Assembly: GCF_001548395.1 (NCBI RefSeq)
Contig: NZ_AP017367.1
Span: forward strand, 2,765,001 to 2,829,000
DNA length: 64,000 nt
Direction: 5' to 3'
Source: Leptolyngbya sp. O-77
GTDB taxonomy: Bacteria; Cyanobacteriota; Cyanobacteriia; Elainellales; Elainellaceae
This document shows positions 52,589 to 61,850 of the stretch, one piece after another; the first letter of the stretch is position 1, and each line of letters opens with the position of its first letter. The translations under genes were made by a program, and so were the position numbers. Under the pieces are notes generated by a model. The model did no database searches. It saw only the letters and a list, made by a program, of their open reading frames with translations, and was not told the DNA's origin.

Positions 52589-54370
52589 ATGCAACTGATC
52601 GACTGGCTGATTGTCCTGCTCTACCTCGTTGCCTCACTGGGGCTGGGACTGTACCTGACGCGCAAGGGATCAGGCAGTTTGGTGGATTTCTTTGTGTCGG
52701 GGCGATCGCTCCCCTGGTGGCTGGCGGGCACCAGCATGGCGGCGACGACGTTTTCCATCGACACGCCGCTGTATGTGGCGGGCGTGGTGGGCACTCGCGG
52801 CATCGTCGGCAACTGGGAATGGTGGAGCTTTGGCGTTTCCCACCTGATTATGATTTACGTGTTTGCGCGGCTGTGGCGGCGATCGGAAATCGTGACCGAT
52901 GCCCAACTCACGGAGATGCGCTACGGCGGTCGTCCGGCGGCTCTGCTACGGGGCATCAAAGCGTTTCTTTTTGCCGTGCCCATCAACTGCATCGGCATCG
53001 GCTACGCCATGCTGGCGATGGTAAAAGTCGTAGACGCACTACAACTCTGGCAAAGCCTGGGCATCACGCCAGGCGACGGAGCCAAGCTCTGGAGCGTGAC
53101 GGGCGTAAGCCTGCTGGTGCTGCTGTATGCGGGGTTTTCAGGTCTCTGGGGCGTAGTAGCAACAGACTTTTTCCAGTTCATCCTGGCGCTGATCGGCGCA
53201 TTTATCGTGGCGGCCTATGCGATTGGCGAAATGGGCGGCATGGCTCCGCTGTTGGAACAGGCCCAGCAGGTCACTGATATTGACGTGCTGGCGTTTTTGC
53301 CGTTCGGCTTTGTAGACGGTGGCTTTCGCTGGAGCGATGCCGCCGGGATTAGCCTGACGACGTTTGCCGCCTACGCAGCCGTTCAGTGGTGGTCGTTTCG
53401 GCGCAGCGACGGCGGCGGCGAGTTTATCCAACGGCTGGCTGCCTCAAAAGATGAAGCCGAGGCCGAAAAAGCCGCCTGGTTTTTCAACATCCTGCATTAT
53501 GTGGTGCGAACATGGCCGTGGGTGGTGGTGGCGCTGGCGGCGATCGCCCTCTATCCCGCGCTGGAAGACCGGGAGCTGGGCTATCCCCGGCTGATGCTCG
53601 ACTTTTTGCCGCCTGTGCTGCTGGGGCTGGTGGTAGCCTCGCTGCTGGCAGCATTTATGAGTACCGTCTCTACCCTGATCAACTGGGGCGCGTCGTATCT
53701 CACCAACGACCTGTATCTGCGGTTCATCAAGCCCACAGCATCCCAGACGGAACTGGTGCTGGTGGGGCGGTTAGCATCCGTGCTGGTGACGGTGCTGGGG
53801 GCGGGTGCAGCGTTTTTTGCCGAAGATGTGACGACCGTTTTTCGCTGGTCATTGCAATTGGGACGGGGCCGGGGGCTGGTGCTGATGCTGCGCTGGTTCT
53901 GGTGGCGGATTAACGCGGCAGCGGAGCTGTCGGCTATGCTGACGGGCTTTGTGATTGGGCTGCTGACCAGCGTCGTGCCCGTACTGCGGATCGAGGATTT
54001 TGGGCTGCGGCTGATGGTGACTTCGGCAATTTCAGTGCTGGTGTGGGTCAGCGTTATGTATCTCACACCGCCCGAATCAGACGAAACGCTGGATGCCTTT
54101 TATGCCAAGATTCGCCCTGGCGGCCCGGGCTGGGCCCGGCAGCGATCGCGCACCGGGCTGGCCCCCGCTCAAGATTTGCGAAAAGACCTGCTGCGGACGC
54201 TGTCGGCCAGTTTTCTGCTGTTTGGCGGGATGTTTGCCATCGGCGGCTTTTTGCTGCTGAAATCAATCACGGGTTGGGTATCGCTGATGGTTGCTGTGCT
54301 AGGCTGGGCAGGCTTAAGAAAGCTGAGGGGCGATCGCCCGTCGCTCGACGCTTCCCGCATAGCTCCATAG
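52589..54370 (+). CDS. Sodium:solute symporter family protein
   Basis: A 593-residue membrane protein with about 13 helices. The N-terminal segment FFVSGRSLPWWLAGTSMAATTFS is the SSS signature (G-R-x-x-x-W, T-x-F-S). LLAAFMSTVSTLINWGASYLTNDLYLRF is the conserved sodium-site helix region with the STLINW pattern. It imports a solute with Na+, but the solute is unknown. A basic tail follows the last helix. It lies 45 bases downstream of the SDR gene, perhaps one operon. Confidence 0.9.
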   Translation: MQLIDWLIVLLYLVASLGLGLYLTRKGSGSLVDFFVSGRSLPWWLAGTSMAATTFSIDTPLYVAGVVGTRGIVGNWEWWSFGVSHLIMIYVFARLWRRSEIVTDAQLTEMRYGGRPAALLRGIKAFLFAVPINCIGIGYAMLAMVKVVDALQLWQSLGITPGDGAKLWSVTGVSLLVLLYAGFSGLWGVVATDFFQFILALIGAFIVAAYAIGEMGGMAPLLEQAQQVTDIDVLAFLPFGFVDGGFRWSDAAGISLTTFAAYAAVQWWSFRRSDGGGEFIQRLAASKDEAEAEKAAWFFNILHYVVRTWPWVVVALAAIALYPALEDRELGYPRLMLDFLPPVLLGLVVASLLAAFMSTVSTLINWGASYLTNDLYLRFIKPTASQTELVLVGRLASVLVTVLGAGAAFFAEDVTTVFRWSLQLGRGRGLVLMLRWFWWRINAAAELSAMLTGFVIGLLTSVVPVLRIEDFGLRLMVTSAISVLVWVSVMYLTPPESDETLDAFYAKIRPGGPGWARQRSRTGLAPAQDLRKDLLRTLSASFLLFGGMFAIGGFLLLKSITGWVSLMVAVLGWAGLRKLRGDRPSLDASRIAP

Positions 54371-54394
54371 CTCTATAGACGTTCACAATCCTAG

Positions 54395-55224
54395 GGAGTG
54401 TCATCAATTAGATAAGCTGTAATCAGCAGTGATTCAGCTATCTGACGATTATGACAACCCGACGCTACGCCCTGCGCGATGACCAATGGGAACGGCTCCA
54501 AGATTTGCTCCCTGGACGAGCGGGGCGGTAGGAGTCACAGCAAAGGATAATCGTCTGTTTGTCGAGGCAGTGCTATATCGATATCGAGCCGGCATTCTCC
54601 TGGCGAGACTTGCCAGAAGCGGTTTGGTCATTTTCGCAAGGTTCACACCCGCTTTCGGCGCTGGGCAAAGACGGGCGTATGGCAACGGGTGTTTCAGGTG
54701 CTGTCTGAAGATGCAGACAACGAATACGCCATGATCGACACCACGATTGTGCGTGCTCATCAGCATAGTGCTGGGGCAAAGGGGGGGATGCCAATGCCCA
54801 AGCCATTGGTCGTAGTAAAGGGGATTGAGCACCAAGATTCATGCGACTGTCGATGCACTGGGCAATCCGACAGGCTTTCACCTCACACCCGGGCAGACCT
54901 GTGACCTTGATGGGGCTGATGTGCTGCTAGAGAATATTCAAGCTGATACAGTCCTGGCTGAACAAAGGATATGACGCAGACCAACGGGTGATTGAGCGAC
55001 TCCAACAACAGGGCAAGACGGCTGTGATTCCGCCCAAGCGAAACCGCAAGACACCGCGTGATTACGACAAGGAGCTATACAAAGCGCGGCATCTGATTGA
55101 GAACTTCTTTGCCAAACTCAAGCAGTATCGAGCGATTGCGACACGCTATGACAAGTTAGCCGAGACGTTTCTGAGTGCAATTTACATGGCGGCTGCCCTT
55201 ATTTGGCTTAATTGATGACACGCC
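54395..55224 (+). mobile_element. IS5-family insertion sequence, degenerate
   Basis: An 830-base element bounded by 16-bp inverted repeats, GGAGTGTCATCAATTA (54395-54410) and its complement TAATTGATGACACGCC (55209-55224), with one mismatch. It is flanked by the 4-bp duplication CTAG (54391-54394 and 55225-55228), as expected for IS5-type elements. Its length, ends and transposase sequence agree with the IS427-like branch. The transposase is broken, so it cannot move alone. Confidence 0.88.
54451..55215 (+). pseudogene. IS5-family transposase, multiple frameshifts
   Basis: It starts as MTTRRYALRDDQWERLQDLL. Later fragments in other frames restore VGVTAKDNRLFVEAVLYRY, ISEDADNEYAMIDTTIV (the first DDE aspartate, in MIDTT), KIHATVDALGNPTG, TVLADKGYDADQ (second Asp) and RHLIENFFAKLKQYRAIATRYDK with the Glu. 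At least four single-base indels and stops separate them, for example GGGGATTG where a fifth G is needed near 54821 and an extra A near 54961. The catalytic residues survive but the protein cannot be made whole. Confidence 0.9.
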
Positions 55225-55268
55225 CTAGAAATCAGATCTCTCCACTGTTGTTGTAGTTGCCAAACGCC

Positions 55269-56291
55269 ATGTTCAGACTGACCCGTCGATTCATCCAGTT
55301 TTGTCTGCTTGCAATCGTCACCTTCGGGCTGCTGGTCGCTTGCAATCCCCAGCAGTCTGCCACCGATTCGACCACGCCTGCTGCCTCTGCCCCCTCTGGC
55401 AAACCGCTGGTCGTGGGTTCCTCGCCCTGGCCAGGCTTTGCGGGGCACTATGCCGCCGTTGCCAAAGACTTTTTCAAAGAAGAAGGCATCACCGTCAACG
55501 ACACCTATTTTCAGATAGCCACCGATGTCAACACGGCGCTACTGGCCGATCGCCTCGATCTCGCCTGGACGGGCGGCCCCGATGCCGTTGTCATGGCGGC
55601 CCAAGACCCGTCGCTCAAGATCATCATGATCTCGGACTATTCCGACGGGGCAGACGGCATCCTGGCCCGCGGCGTAAGCAGCCCCGCCGACCTGAAGGGC
55701 AAGACCGTCGCCTGGGAAACCCTGCCCCTGCAAGCGCTGCTGCTGCGGAAATATCTGGAGCAGGGCGGCTTGACCGAGAAGGACATTCAGCTTCAGGTGA
55801 TTCCCGCTGCCGAAGCTGCCGCCGCCTTTGCTGCAAACAAAATCGACGTAGCGGTGACCTACGAACCCTGGCTGACCACCGCTGCCAAGGAAGGCAACGG
55901 TCAGGTGATTTTTTCTTCAAAGGGAACCAACATTATTCCCGTCGCGCTGGTGGCAAAAGAGTCGGTGATTCAGGAGCGCAAGGCCGACATTCAAGCCTTT
56001 ATGCGGGCCATCGACAGAGGCGTGAAGCTGGTGCGCGAGAATCCCGATGAAGCCAACGCCATTGTCGCTGCCAAGCTGGGCGTAAAACCGGAGGAAGTGC
56101 CCGAACAGCTTGCTACAGTCCGCATGTTCGACGTAGCCGAAAATAAGGAAATTATCTTCAATCCCGGTCACCCGCTCAATGTAATGGACAGCCTCGCCTT
56201 CGCTGCCAAAACCAGCCAGGAAATCGGGCTGATCTCTGCTCCGCTGGATGCGTCAAAACTGTACGACGATTCGCTGATTAAAAACCTGTAG
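55269..56291 (+). CDS. ABC transporter substrate-binding lipoprotein (SsuA/NMT1-like)
   Basis: A 340-residue lipoprotein (lipobox FGLLVACNP, Cys at about residue 21-25). The fold is of the NMT1/THI5-SsuA type: VGSSPWPGFAGHYAAVAKDF, a TDVNTALLADRLDLAWTGGPDAVV segment and WETLPLQALLLRK. The family binds nitrate, sulfonates, taurine or riboflavin/thiamine precursors; the ligand is not readable. The upstream region is the right end of an IS5 element, and an IS1 remnant starts 10 bases after the stop. No permease or ATPase follows. It is an orphan whose transcription may depend on IS sequence. Confidence 0.85.
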   Translation: MFRLTRRFIQFCLLAIVTFGLLVACNPQQSATDSTTPAASAPSGKPLVVGSSPWPGFAGHYAAVAKDFFKEEGITVNDTYFQIATDVNTALLADRLDLAWTGGPDAVVMAAQDPSLKIIMISDYSDGADGILARGVSSPADLKGKTVAWETLPLQALLLRKYLEQGGLTEKDIQLQVIPAAEAAAAFAANKIDVAVTYEPWLTTAAKEGNGQVIFSSKGTNIIPVALVAKESVIQERKADIQAFMRAIDRGVKLVRENPDEANAIVAAKLGVKPEEVPEQLATVRMFDVAENKEIIFNPGHPLNVMDSLAFAAKTSQEIGLISAPLDASKLYDDSLIKNL

Positions 56292-56300
56292 TAGTGCCTT

Positions 56301-56939
56301 TTAGTAAGGAGCAGAGAAAAATTTGAGCCTGCCCTGTTCTGCGAGCTTCTCTCTGACACGGCGATTATAGTTGTGGATGAACGTCCAGATCGCACCAATA
56401 TCGCACCAATGTGGTTCTCTAGCTTCTTGGAAAAGGACAACGTCTTCCTCACCAACCGAGAAATCCGCTGCCTCAGGGTGATGTTCAGGTGTTCGATGTA
56501 GCTCGTCAATCCACTCTCTTTGCCAACAGCCCCATGCCGTTTGCTTGGGATAACGGTGACATAGGCCTCCCAGTCATCGGTGTAGACTTTGGCACACTGT
56601 CGATAGACCGCTAGGATGGATTGCCAGAGGGCGATCGCCGATTCCCGAGAGCGCTCACCGATGTGGCAGCCGATGATTTCTCGGGTATCGGCATCAATCG
56701 CCACCCAGACCCCCTGCTTGTTGCCTTTGTGGTCGACAAAAGACCAGAGTCGGAATTTTCTCCAACAGCAGTAGATTGACGAAAGCCCGAGTATTCTTGT
56801 CTTTCGGCTTCCACTGGGGATCTTCTACGAATTGACGGTTGCAGTCTCGACACTTGTAGTTTTGCTTGCCACGCCGGGTGGTGCCGTTCTTGGAGATGTC
56901 GTGAGACCCACAGGTTGGACAGCTCCTCTCGATGGTCAT
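56301..56939 (-). pseudogene. IS1-family transposase remnant
   Basis: Reading on the minus strand, the start CPTCGSHDISKNGTTRRGKQ with CRDCNRQF is the InsA-like zinc finger. WVAIDADTREIIGCHIGERS and YTDDWEAYVTVIPSKRH belong to the InsB-like DDE part (the Asp residues in AIDAD and YTDDW). The helix-turn-helix middle of the transposase is missing after LLLLEKI. Near 56388-56409 an 11-bp tandem duplication (ATTGGTGCGAT on the minus strand) shifts the frame after ENHIGAI. Without it the tail WTFIHNYNRRVREKLAEQ would be restored up to TAA at 56301. It is doubly defective. Confidence 0.85.
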
Positions 56940-56990
56940 GGAGCCTACTCCCCCAAAATCTGCGAATCCGACAGCGTTACCTTTTTCTTT

Positions 56991-57097
56991 ATCCTTTACG
57001 ATAATCTACTGCCCCTCACTAATCCTCAAAGACCGCACCCTTTGATCCTTTACGATAATCTACTGCCCCTCACTAATCCTCAAAGACCGCACCCTTT
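56991..57097. repeat. 54-bp direct duplication at pentapeptide gene 3' end
   Basis: The sequence beginning ATCCTTTACGATAATCTACT is present at 56991-57044 and again at 57045-57097, differing only in a T-run. The second copy contains the last codons and stop of the pentapeptide-repeat gene; the first is an extra copy next to the IS1 remnant. Confidence 0.9.
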
Positions 57098-57846
57098 TGA
57101 ATGAGCTGTCGCCGCGTTTCCTTTGGAATGCCCTGGTTTTGACGGAAGCGGGCTTTTTCGACCTCTACACCGTCCAGGTTCGCATCGTTGAAGTTGACGT
57201 AATACAGATTAGACCCGCAAAGATTAGCGCTGTAGAGGTTTGCGCCCCGCAGGTCAGCACTCATCAAGTTAGCGCGGCGCAGATTAATCCCCAGCAGCAT
57301 CGCCTCTCCCAGCTTTGCACGGCAGAGAGCGGCTCCTGTCAGATTGGCGTAGCGCATGTCCGAGGCAAACAGGTTTGCATCTGACAAATCTGCACCAATC
57401 AGGTTTGCCCGCATCACCGTAGCGCTGGTCAGGTTTGCGCCGGATAGCGTTGCACTGGTGAGGCTAGCATCATTGAGCTTTGCACTGATCAGCACCGCGT
57501 TATTGAGCATGGCGCTGGTCAGGTTTGCGCCGCAGAGATCAGCGCTACTGAAGTTCGCGCCCCGCAAATCCGCACCAATGAGGACGACCCCTTTGAGATC
57601 CGCCCCCATAAACATTTTTCCGCTCAGCCCCAGCTTGGGTTGAGCGGAACCTAAAACATTTCCTGTGTAGCCTAGCCCGGCAGCCTTAAGAAGTTCAGCG
57701 GGATCGTCAGTCTCAGCGTTCTGAACCCGGTTGATTGCCTGTAGAAGCCCTTGAAGCGAGTCTTGTAGCTCTCGACTTTCTAGACCTCTATCACCCCGTG
57801 CAAATTCTTGTAAAAATCTCTTAAGGGCTTGATCGTCGTCACTCAC
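57073..57846 (-). CDS. Pentapeptide-repeat protein
   Basis: A 257-residue protein. An N-terminal helical region (about 1-75, LKRFLQEFARG, LLQAINRVQNAE) is followed by about 30 tandem A(D/N)LxX pentapeptides from residue 77 to 225, forming a right-handed beta helix. It ends with FRQNQGIPKETRRQLIQKG. Such proteins may bind or mimic DNA or other partners; function is unknown. It starts 3 bases after the stop of the small upstream gene, so they form an operon. The start ATG at 57846 is well supported by the overlap context. Confidence 0.88.
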   Translation of the reverse strand: MSDDDQALKRFLQEFARGDRGLESRELQDSLQGLLQAINRVQNAETDDPAELLKAAGLGYTGNVLGSAQPKLGLSGKMFMGADLKGVVLIGADLRGANFSSADLCGANLTSAMLNNAVLISAKLNDASLTSATLSGANLTSATVMRANLIGADLSDANLFASDMRYANLTGAALCRAKLGEAMLLGINLRRANLMSADLRGANLYSANLCGSNLYYVNFNDANLDGVEVEKARFRQNQGIPKETRRQLIQKGAVFED

Positions 57847-57849
57847 GTC

Positions 57850-58077
57850 TCAACCCGTTTGCTGAAGGTATACCCTTGGGTTTGCTTCCCATAGTTTGAT
57901 GAGGGTTTCAATCACTGCCCGCTTGCTGGGGCTGACCTCTTTGGCTAAAAGCTCTTGCAGGGCCGCTGCAGAACTACACTCTTGAAGCTGCGTTTCGGTC
58001 TTGGAAGAAACATCAGAACCAGAAACAACGTACAGATGCCTGGGCAGGGTGCCCTCGAAACGATCAGCGTGCAGCAT
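57850..58077 (-). CDS. Small hypothetical protein, operon with pentapeptide gene
   Basis: A 75-residue acidic/polar protein with two helical segments (AAALQELLAKEV and KRAVIETLIKLWEAN). No domain is recognised. It ends 3 bases before the pentapeptide-repeat gene in the same direction. The spacing and helical, non-random composition make it a probable gene, perhaps a partner of the pentapeptide protein. Confidence 0.55.
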   Translation of the reverse strand: MLHADRFEGTLPRHLYVVSGSDVSSKTETQLQECSSAAALQELLAKEVSPSKRAVIETLIKLWEANPRVYLQQTG

Positions 58078-58472
58078 AACAGCTTACCGGAGATGGGGTG
58101 GGATTCTAGAGAAGGGAATGACTGGGTAGAGGAACTCGGTCAATCGAACTGCTCAATCGAATATAACTTCAAACTAAACCCAAAACTTCAGTTAACACAT
58201 CATCCAACGGGCATCATTCGACAGCAGGATTGCCTCAAGAGATACCAAAGAGATAACGCTAAACTGCATCAAGGCCCTGAGTATAACTACAGAACTCTCT
58301 AAGAGAAACTAACCTGACCTCTCAAAGGTACAAGCTTCTGACGCTACAGATACTCTAGCACCAAAGTTATAGGTATACTCCCTACACTATAACAGCAAAC
58401 TCTTGCCAATGCCTAATAATTTGTTGTCAATAGATTTCTGTTGACCCGCTGAGCGCCTGATGGGCTAATCCC
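58078..58472. other. Intergenic region, nothing recognised
   Basis: About 395 bases, AT-richer than surrounding genes. No coding frame, terminator or RNA fold is convincing. It must hold the promoter of the small gene/pentapeptide operon on the minus strand. Confidence 0.4.
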
Positions 58473-58703
58473 TTACGCAGCACGGGGTTGGCGCTTCATT
58501 ACCAGCGCAACGAGCAACGCCGCTGTGCCGCAGGTTAGCCCCAGAAATAGCCAAAGTCCGAGGTTTCGCCCTTTGTAATAGGCAACCGCAGTTGCAGCCA
58601 GCCCAATGACGCAATGCAGCGCCAGGAGGAGGTAAAGGGTCTGATCGGCAGGCATGAGGGGGGCGATCGCCGTAATATCGGGCGTTTCCAAGGTCGTGTC
58701 CAT
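58473..58703 (-). CDS. Small two-helix membrane protein
   Basis: A 76-residue protein with helices TLYLLLALHCVIGLAATAVAYY and LGLWLFLGLTCGTAALLVALVM separated by a short basic loop (KGRN). It is common in form among cyanobacterial hypothetical proteins; function is unknown. The preferred start is ATG 58703 (MDTTLE); the frame is open to 58748. It lies 76 bases downstream of cobL on the same strand. Confidence 0.6.
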   Translation of the reverse strand: MDTTLETPDITAIAPLMPADQTLYLLLALHCVIGLAATAVAYYKGRNLGLWLFLGLTCGTAALLVALVMKRQPRAA

Positions 58704-58779
58704 TGAGAAGGGATGGAGGGGTTGGGGGGCAGGGGTCGGGAATGGCAACTCGGTGAGGATTGTAGCATTCTAGGTTGAG

Positions 58780-60075
58780 CTACCCTGGTATCGGGGCGTG
58801 ACCTTTGCGCTGGAGCGTGATCAGCGTGACGGGGTTGAGCGGGGCAAAGCGGGTGAGGGCGGCGACGGGCACCGTGCGGGCAAGGTTGACCTGGAGGGCT
58901 TGCTGTTGCCAGGTGGACGAGTTTGCCTGGAGCCAGGTTTGGGCGATCGCCAGATGGTCGAGAGTGGCGATCGCCAGCACGATGCGCCCCGATGGCTTTA
59001 GCACGGCCGCGCAGTAATCCAGAATTTCGCCCAACTGCCCGCCGCTTCCGCCAATGAAGACGCGATCGGGCGCGGGCAGCGCAGACAGCGCATCGGGCGC
59101 TCTGCCCTGCATGGGCTTGAGGTTTTTGATCTGAAAGCGCTCGGCGTTTTGCTGGATCAGGGAGAATCCGGCGGCGGTTTTCTCTAGGGCATATACGGTG
59201 GACGTGGGACAGAGGCGGGCTGCTTCGATGGAAACCGACCCCGTGCCCGCGCCGATATCCCACACCACTTGCCCCGGTTGCAGCGCCAGTTCTGCCAGCG
59301 CCAGCACGCGGACATCGCGCTTGGTCATCAGGCCGGGGCGATCGCCAAAGCTGAGAAACGCCGAATCGGGAATCCCCAAAATCGGCAGCGTCGCCAGATC
59401 GGGCACGTCTGTCTCTGCATCGCGCAGCAGGATCACCACATTCAGCGGCGCAAACTGAGTGTCTTCTTGCGCCGCCAAATCCGCTGGTGAAAACTGCTGG
59501 ACTCGCTCCTCTGCGCCGCCCAAATTTTCGCAGACCCAGAGGTGATACTGACCCGGCAAATCCAGATCGCAAACCAGACGGGCGATCGCCGGGGGCGTGT
59601 TGTGTCCGTCGGTGAGGGCGGCGATTTTGGCTGCGCCCTGCTGCAAGGCTTGAATCAGCGTGTCGGGCGATCGCCCGTGGGCGCTGACCAGCCGCGCATC
59701 CTGCCAGGGCACTTTGACCCGGCTGAAGGCAAGCTGGATGGCGCTGAGGTGGGGATGAAAGGTAAGCCAGTCGGCAGGAAACTCGGACAATAGCAGTCGC
59801 CCCAGCCCAAAAAACAGCGGGTCGCCCGACGTGAGAACGGCGATCGCAGGCTGTGGGCGGTCTGAATCTACCGCAGCGCTGACGTAGGCGTGAATTTGCC
59901 GCAGGGTGTCGTGAAAATCTGCCAGGGGAATTTTTGGGGCGGCGTGGTGGGGGAAATAGGCCAGATGGCGATCGCTCCCCACCAGCAGCGTGGCGCAGTT
60001 CACCGCCTGCTGTGCTGCCGCCGTTAACCCTGCTGCACCGTCCAGCCCAATGCCAATGACGTGAATTGAAACCAT
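58780..60075 (-). CDS. cobL: Precorrin-6Y C5,15-methyltransferase (CbiE-CbiT fusion)
   Basis: A 431-residue bifunctional enzyme of cobalamin synthesis. The N-terminal CbiE half is a tetrapyrrole methylase (VIGIGLDGAAGLT, VLTSGDPLFFGLGRLL). The C-terminal CbiT half is a class I methyltransferase (VVWDIGAGTGSVSIEAARL, then FIGGSGGQLGEIL). It methylates C5 and C15 and decarboxylates precorrin-6B. The start ATG 60075 (MVSIHVIGIG) fits; the frame is open 21 bases upstream. It lies 20 bases after the ABC ATPase gene. I see no cobalamin riboswitch ahead of it. Confidence 0.93.
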   Translation of the reverse strand: MVSIHVIGIGLDGAAGLTAAAQQAVNCATLLVGSDRHLAYFPHHAAPKIPLADFHDTLRQIHAYVSAAVDSDRPQPAIAVLTSGDPLFFGLGRLLLSEFPADWLTFHPHLSAIQLAFSRVKVPWQDARLVSAHGRSPDTLIQALQQGAAKIAALTDGHNTPPAIARLVCDLDLPGQYHLWVCENLGGAEERVQQFSPADLAAQEDTQFAPLNVVILLRDAETDVPDLATLPILGIPDSAFLSFGDRPGLMTKRDVRVLALAELALQPGQVVWDIGAGTGSVSIEAARLCPTSTVYALEKTAAGFSLIQQNAERFQIKNLKPMQGRAPDALSALPAPDRVFIGGSGGQLGEILDYCAAVLKPSGRIVLAIATLDHLAIAQTWLQANSSTWQQQALQVNLARTVPVAALTRFAPLNPVTLITLQRKGHAPIPG

Positions 60076-60095
60076 CGCAGGCTGCACCCGGCGCA

Positions 60096-61115
60096 CTAGC
60101 GCATATTCTGCTTTTTCTCTTTTTTGGGATCGCGCTTAGCCGCAGCGGCGATCTCGGCATCCAGGATGGTTTTTCCGGTAGCGGCAAGATAGACATCATC
60201 CAGGCTGGGGCGCGACTGCGACACGCCGAAGATGGGTAGCCCGTTGTCCTTTAGCACCTGCTGAATCGTTAGCAGCGCGTCGCTCTGGGTGTCTACGACC
60301 AAGTTCAGCGAGTTGCCCTGGGCTTCGTTGACAATTACTTCTTGCACAAAGGGGAGTGTTTTCAGCAAATTTGTAGCTCGCTGGGCTTCGTCTGCGGGGG
60401 TAAACTCGCGCAGGCGCAACGTGATGCGATCGCCCCCCAAGCCATCCTTCAGTTCCGAGGGCGTACCCGATGCAATCACCTTGCCCTGGTCGATAATGGC
60501 GACCCGATCCGCCAGCGCGTCTACTTCTTCCAGGTAATGGCTGGTCAGCAAGACCGTCGTGCCGCCCTCCCGCAGCTTCCGCAAAAAGTCCCAAACCGCC
60601 GTGCGGCTCTCGATATCCAGCCCCACGGTCGGCTCGTCTAGCACCAGCACGTCTGGCTGGTGCAGCAGCCCCGCCGCTAGGTCTAGGCGCTTGCGGATGC
60701 CGCCGGAGTAGGTGCCCGTTTTCAGGTCGGCGTAGTCGGTCAGTCCCAACAGCGTAATGACCTGATTGATGCGATCGCCAATGGTTGCCTTCGGCAGGTG
60801 ATACAGCGCCGCCTGCAACTCCAGCAGTTCCCGACCCGTCAGCACTTTGTCTAGCGCCACTTCTTGCGCCACATAGCCGAGCCGCTGCCGCGCCAGTCGG
60901 GGATTCTCCAGCACGGAGTCGCCCGAAACCTCAATGCGCCCCGCATCCGGCGTAGACAGCGTGCAGAGGCAGCGAATCGTCGTGGTTTTGCCCGCGCCGT
61001 TTGGCCCCAGCAGCCCAAAGATTTCCCCTGACTCAATTTGGAGCGATACGTCCTTGACCGCTTCTACGCTGCCGTAGCGCTTCTGTAGGTTTTCGATTAG
61101 AACTGCGGGAGCCAT
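60096..61115 (-). CDS. ABC exporter ATP-binding protein (DrrA-like)
   Basis: A 339-residue ATPase. It has Walker A GPNGAGKTTTIRCL, signature YSGGIRKRLDL, Walker B VLVLDEPTVGLD and the TSHYLEEVDALADRV switch region, typical of the daunorubicin-resistance DrrA group. The C-terminal 100 residues include a domain ending in a Lys-rich tail (KRDPKKEKK). The matching permease is not in this window: cobL follows instead. ATG 61115 (MAPAVLIENL) is preferred to 61133. It is divergent from ccmK3. Confidence 0.87.
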   Translation of the reverse strand: MAPAVLIENLQKRYGSVEAVKDVSLQIESGEIFGLLGPNGAGKTTTIRCLCTLSTPDAGRIEVSGDSVLENPRLARQRLGYVAQEVALDKVLTGRELLELQAALYHLPKATIGDRINQVITLLGLTDYADLKTGTYSGGIRKRLDLAAGLLHQPDVLVLDEPTVGLDIESRTAVWDFLRKLREGGTTVLLTSHYLEEVDALADRVAIIDQGKVIASGTPSELKDGLGGDRITLRLREFTPADEAQRATNLLKTLPFVQEVIVNEAQGNSLNLVVDTQSDALLTIQQVLKDNGLPIFGVSQSRPSLDDVYLAATGKTILDAEIAAAAKRDPKKEKKQNMR

Positions 61116-61275
61116 GCCAGTTTTAGTGAGCAAGTCACTTGAGTTGACGACACTTCATATTCTACAGAGTGCCGACTAGGGAAGGGGAGGCGATGGGCGA
61201 TCGCCCGCTGTTTGTCCTCTAACCCTTTCATCCCACAAACCATTCGTCCGCACCCATGCGCCCGCGCAGCAAACT

Positions 61276-61286
61276 CCGTACAATGT
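61276..61286 (+). promoter_or_regulatory. CCGTACAATGT element upstream of ccmK3
   Basis: This 11-base sequence, containing the -10-like TACAAT, lies 61 bases before the ccmK3 ATG. The identical 11-mer lies ahead of ccmK4. Confidence 0.55.
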
Positions 61287-61336
61287 AGTGTTGAGATAGA
61301 ATGCTGAGATTTTCAATGTGAGCCGGGAGCGCCAGT

Positions 61337-61642
61337 ATGCCAGCAGCCGTGGGAGTGATTCAGACCGTCGGGTTTCCAGGGGTTTTGGCGGCGGCGGATG
61401 CGATGGTGAAGGCGGGCCGGGTGACGCTGGTATATTATGGACTGGCGGAGCGGGCAGAGTTTCTGGTGGCGATTCGCGGCAGCACGTCGGAGGTGAAACC
61501 GGCGATCGAGGCTGGGGTCGAGGCCGTGAGCCATGTCTATGGCGCAGAACTGGTGGACTACTACATCATCCCCAACCCGCCCGAAAACCTGGAAGCCGTG
61601 CTACCGATTAAGTACACTACCAAAGTGCAACAGTTCATGTGA
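61337..61642 (+). CDS. ccmK3: Carboxysome shell protein CcmK3
   Basis: A 101-residue BMC-domain protein. It has GVIQTVGFPGVLAAADAMVKAGRVTLV, then YYGLAERAEFLVAIRG where CcmK2/K4 have the R-A-G-S pore residues, and ends in YYIIPNPPENLEAVLPI. The pore-loop substitution marks CcmK3, which forms mixed hexamers with CcmK4. The pair is located away from the main ccm operon in many cyanobacteria, as here. The likely role is to adjust shell permeability. Confidence 0.93.
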   Translation: MPAAVGVIQTVGFPGVLAAADAMVKAGRVTLVYYGLAERAEFLVAIRGSTSEVKPAIEAGVEAVSHVYGAELVDYYIIPNPPENLEAVLPIKYTTKVQQFM

Positions 61643-61850
61643 TGGGGTTATGGGCTGGATGTAGGGGCGATCGCCCGTCGGCTTGCCTACCTGCCAGTTC
61701 TCACCTCCCTTACAAAAACGCAATCATACTGGTAACAAGGGCTTATCAATCGCGCTAGTGAGCGGCTATTTCCGTGCATTAAGCGTTTTTGTAGATATGA
61801 CTCGAAGCGTGGGGAAAGCCATCGACTTTTTTCGATAGGGCATCCCTTGA

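Noticed and set aside
58535..60199. Minus-strand frame of 554 codons overlapping cobL
   Set aside because: It is in another frame of the same strand and is very rich in Arg, Pro and Ala. CobL motifs show which frame is real.
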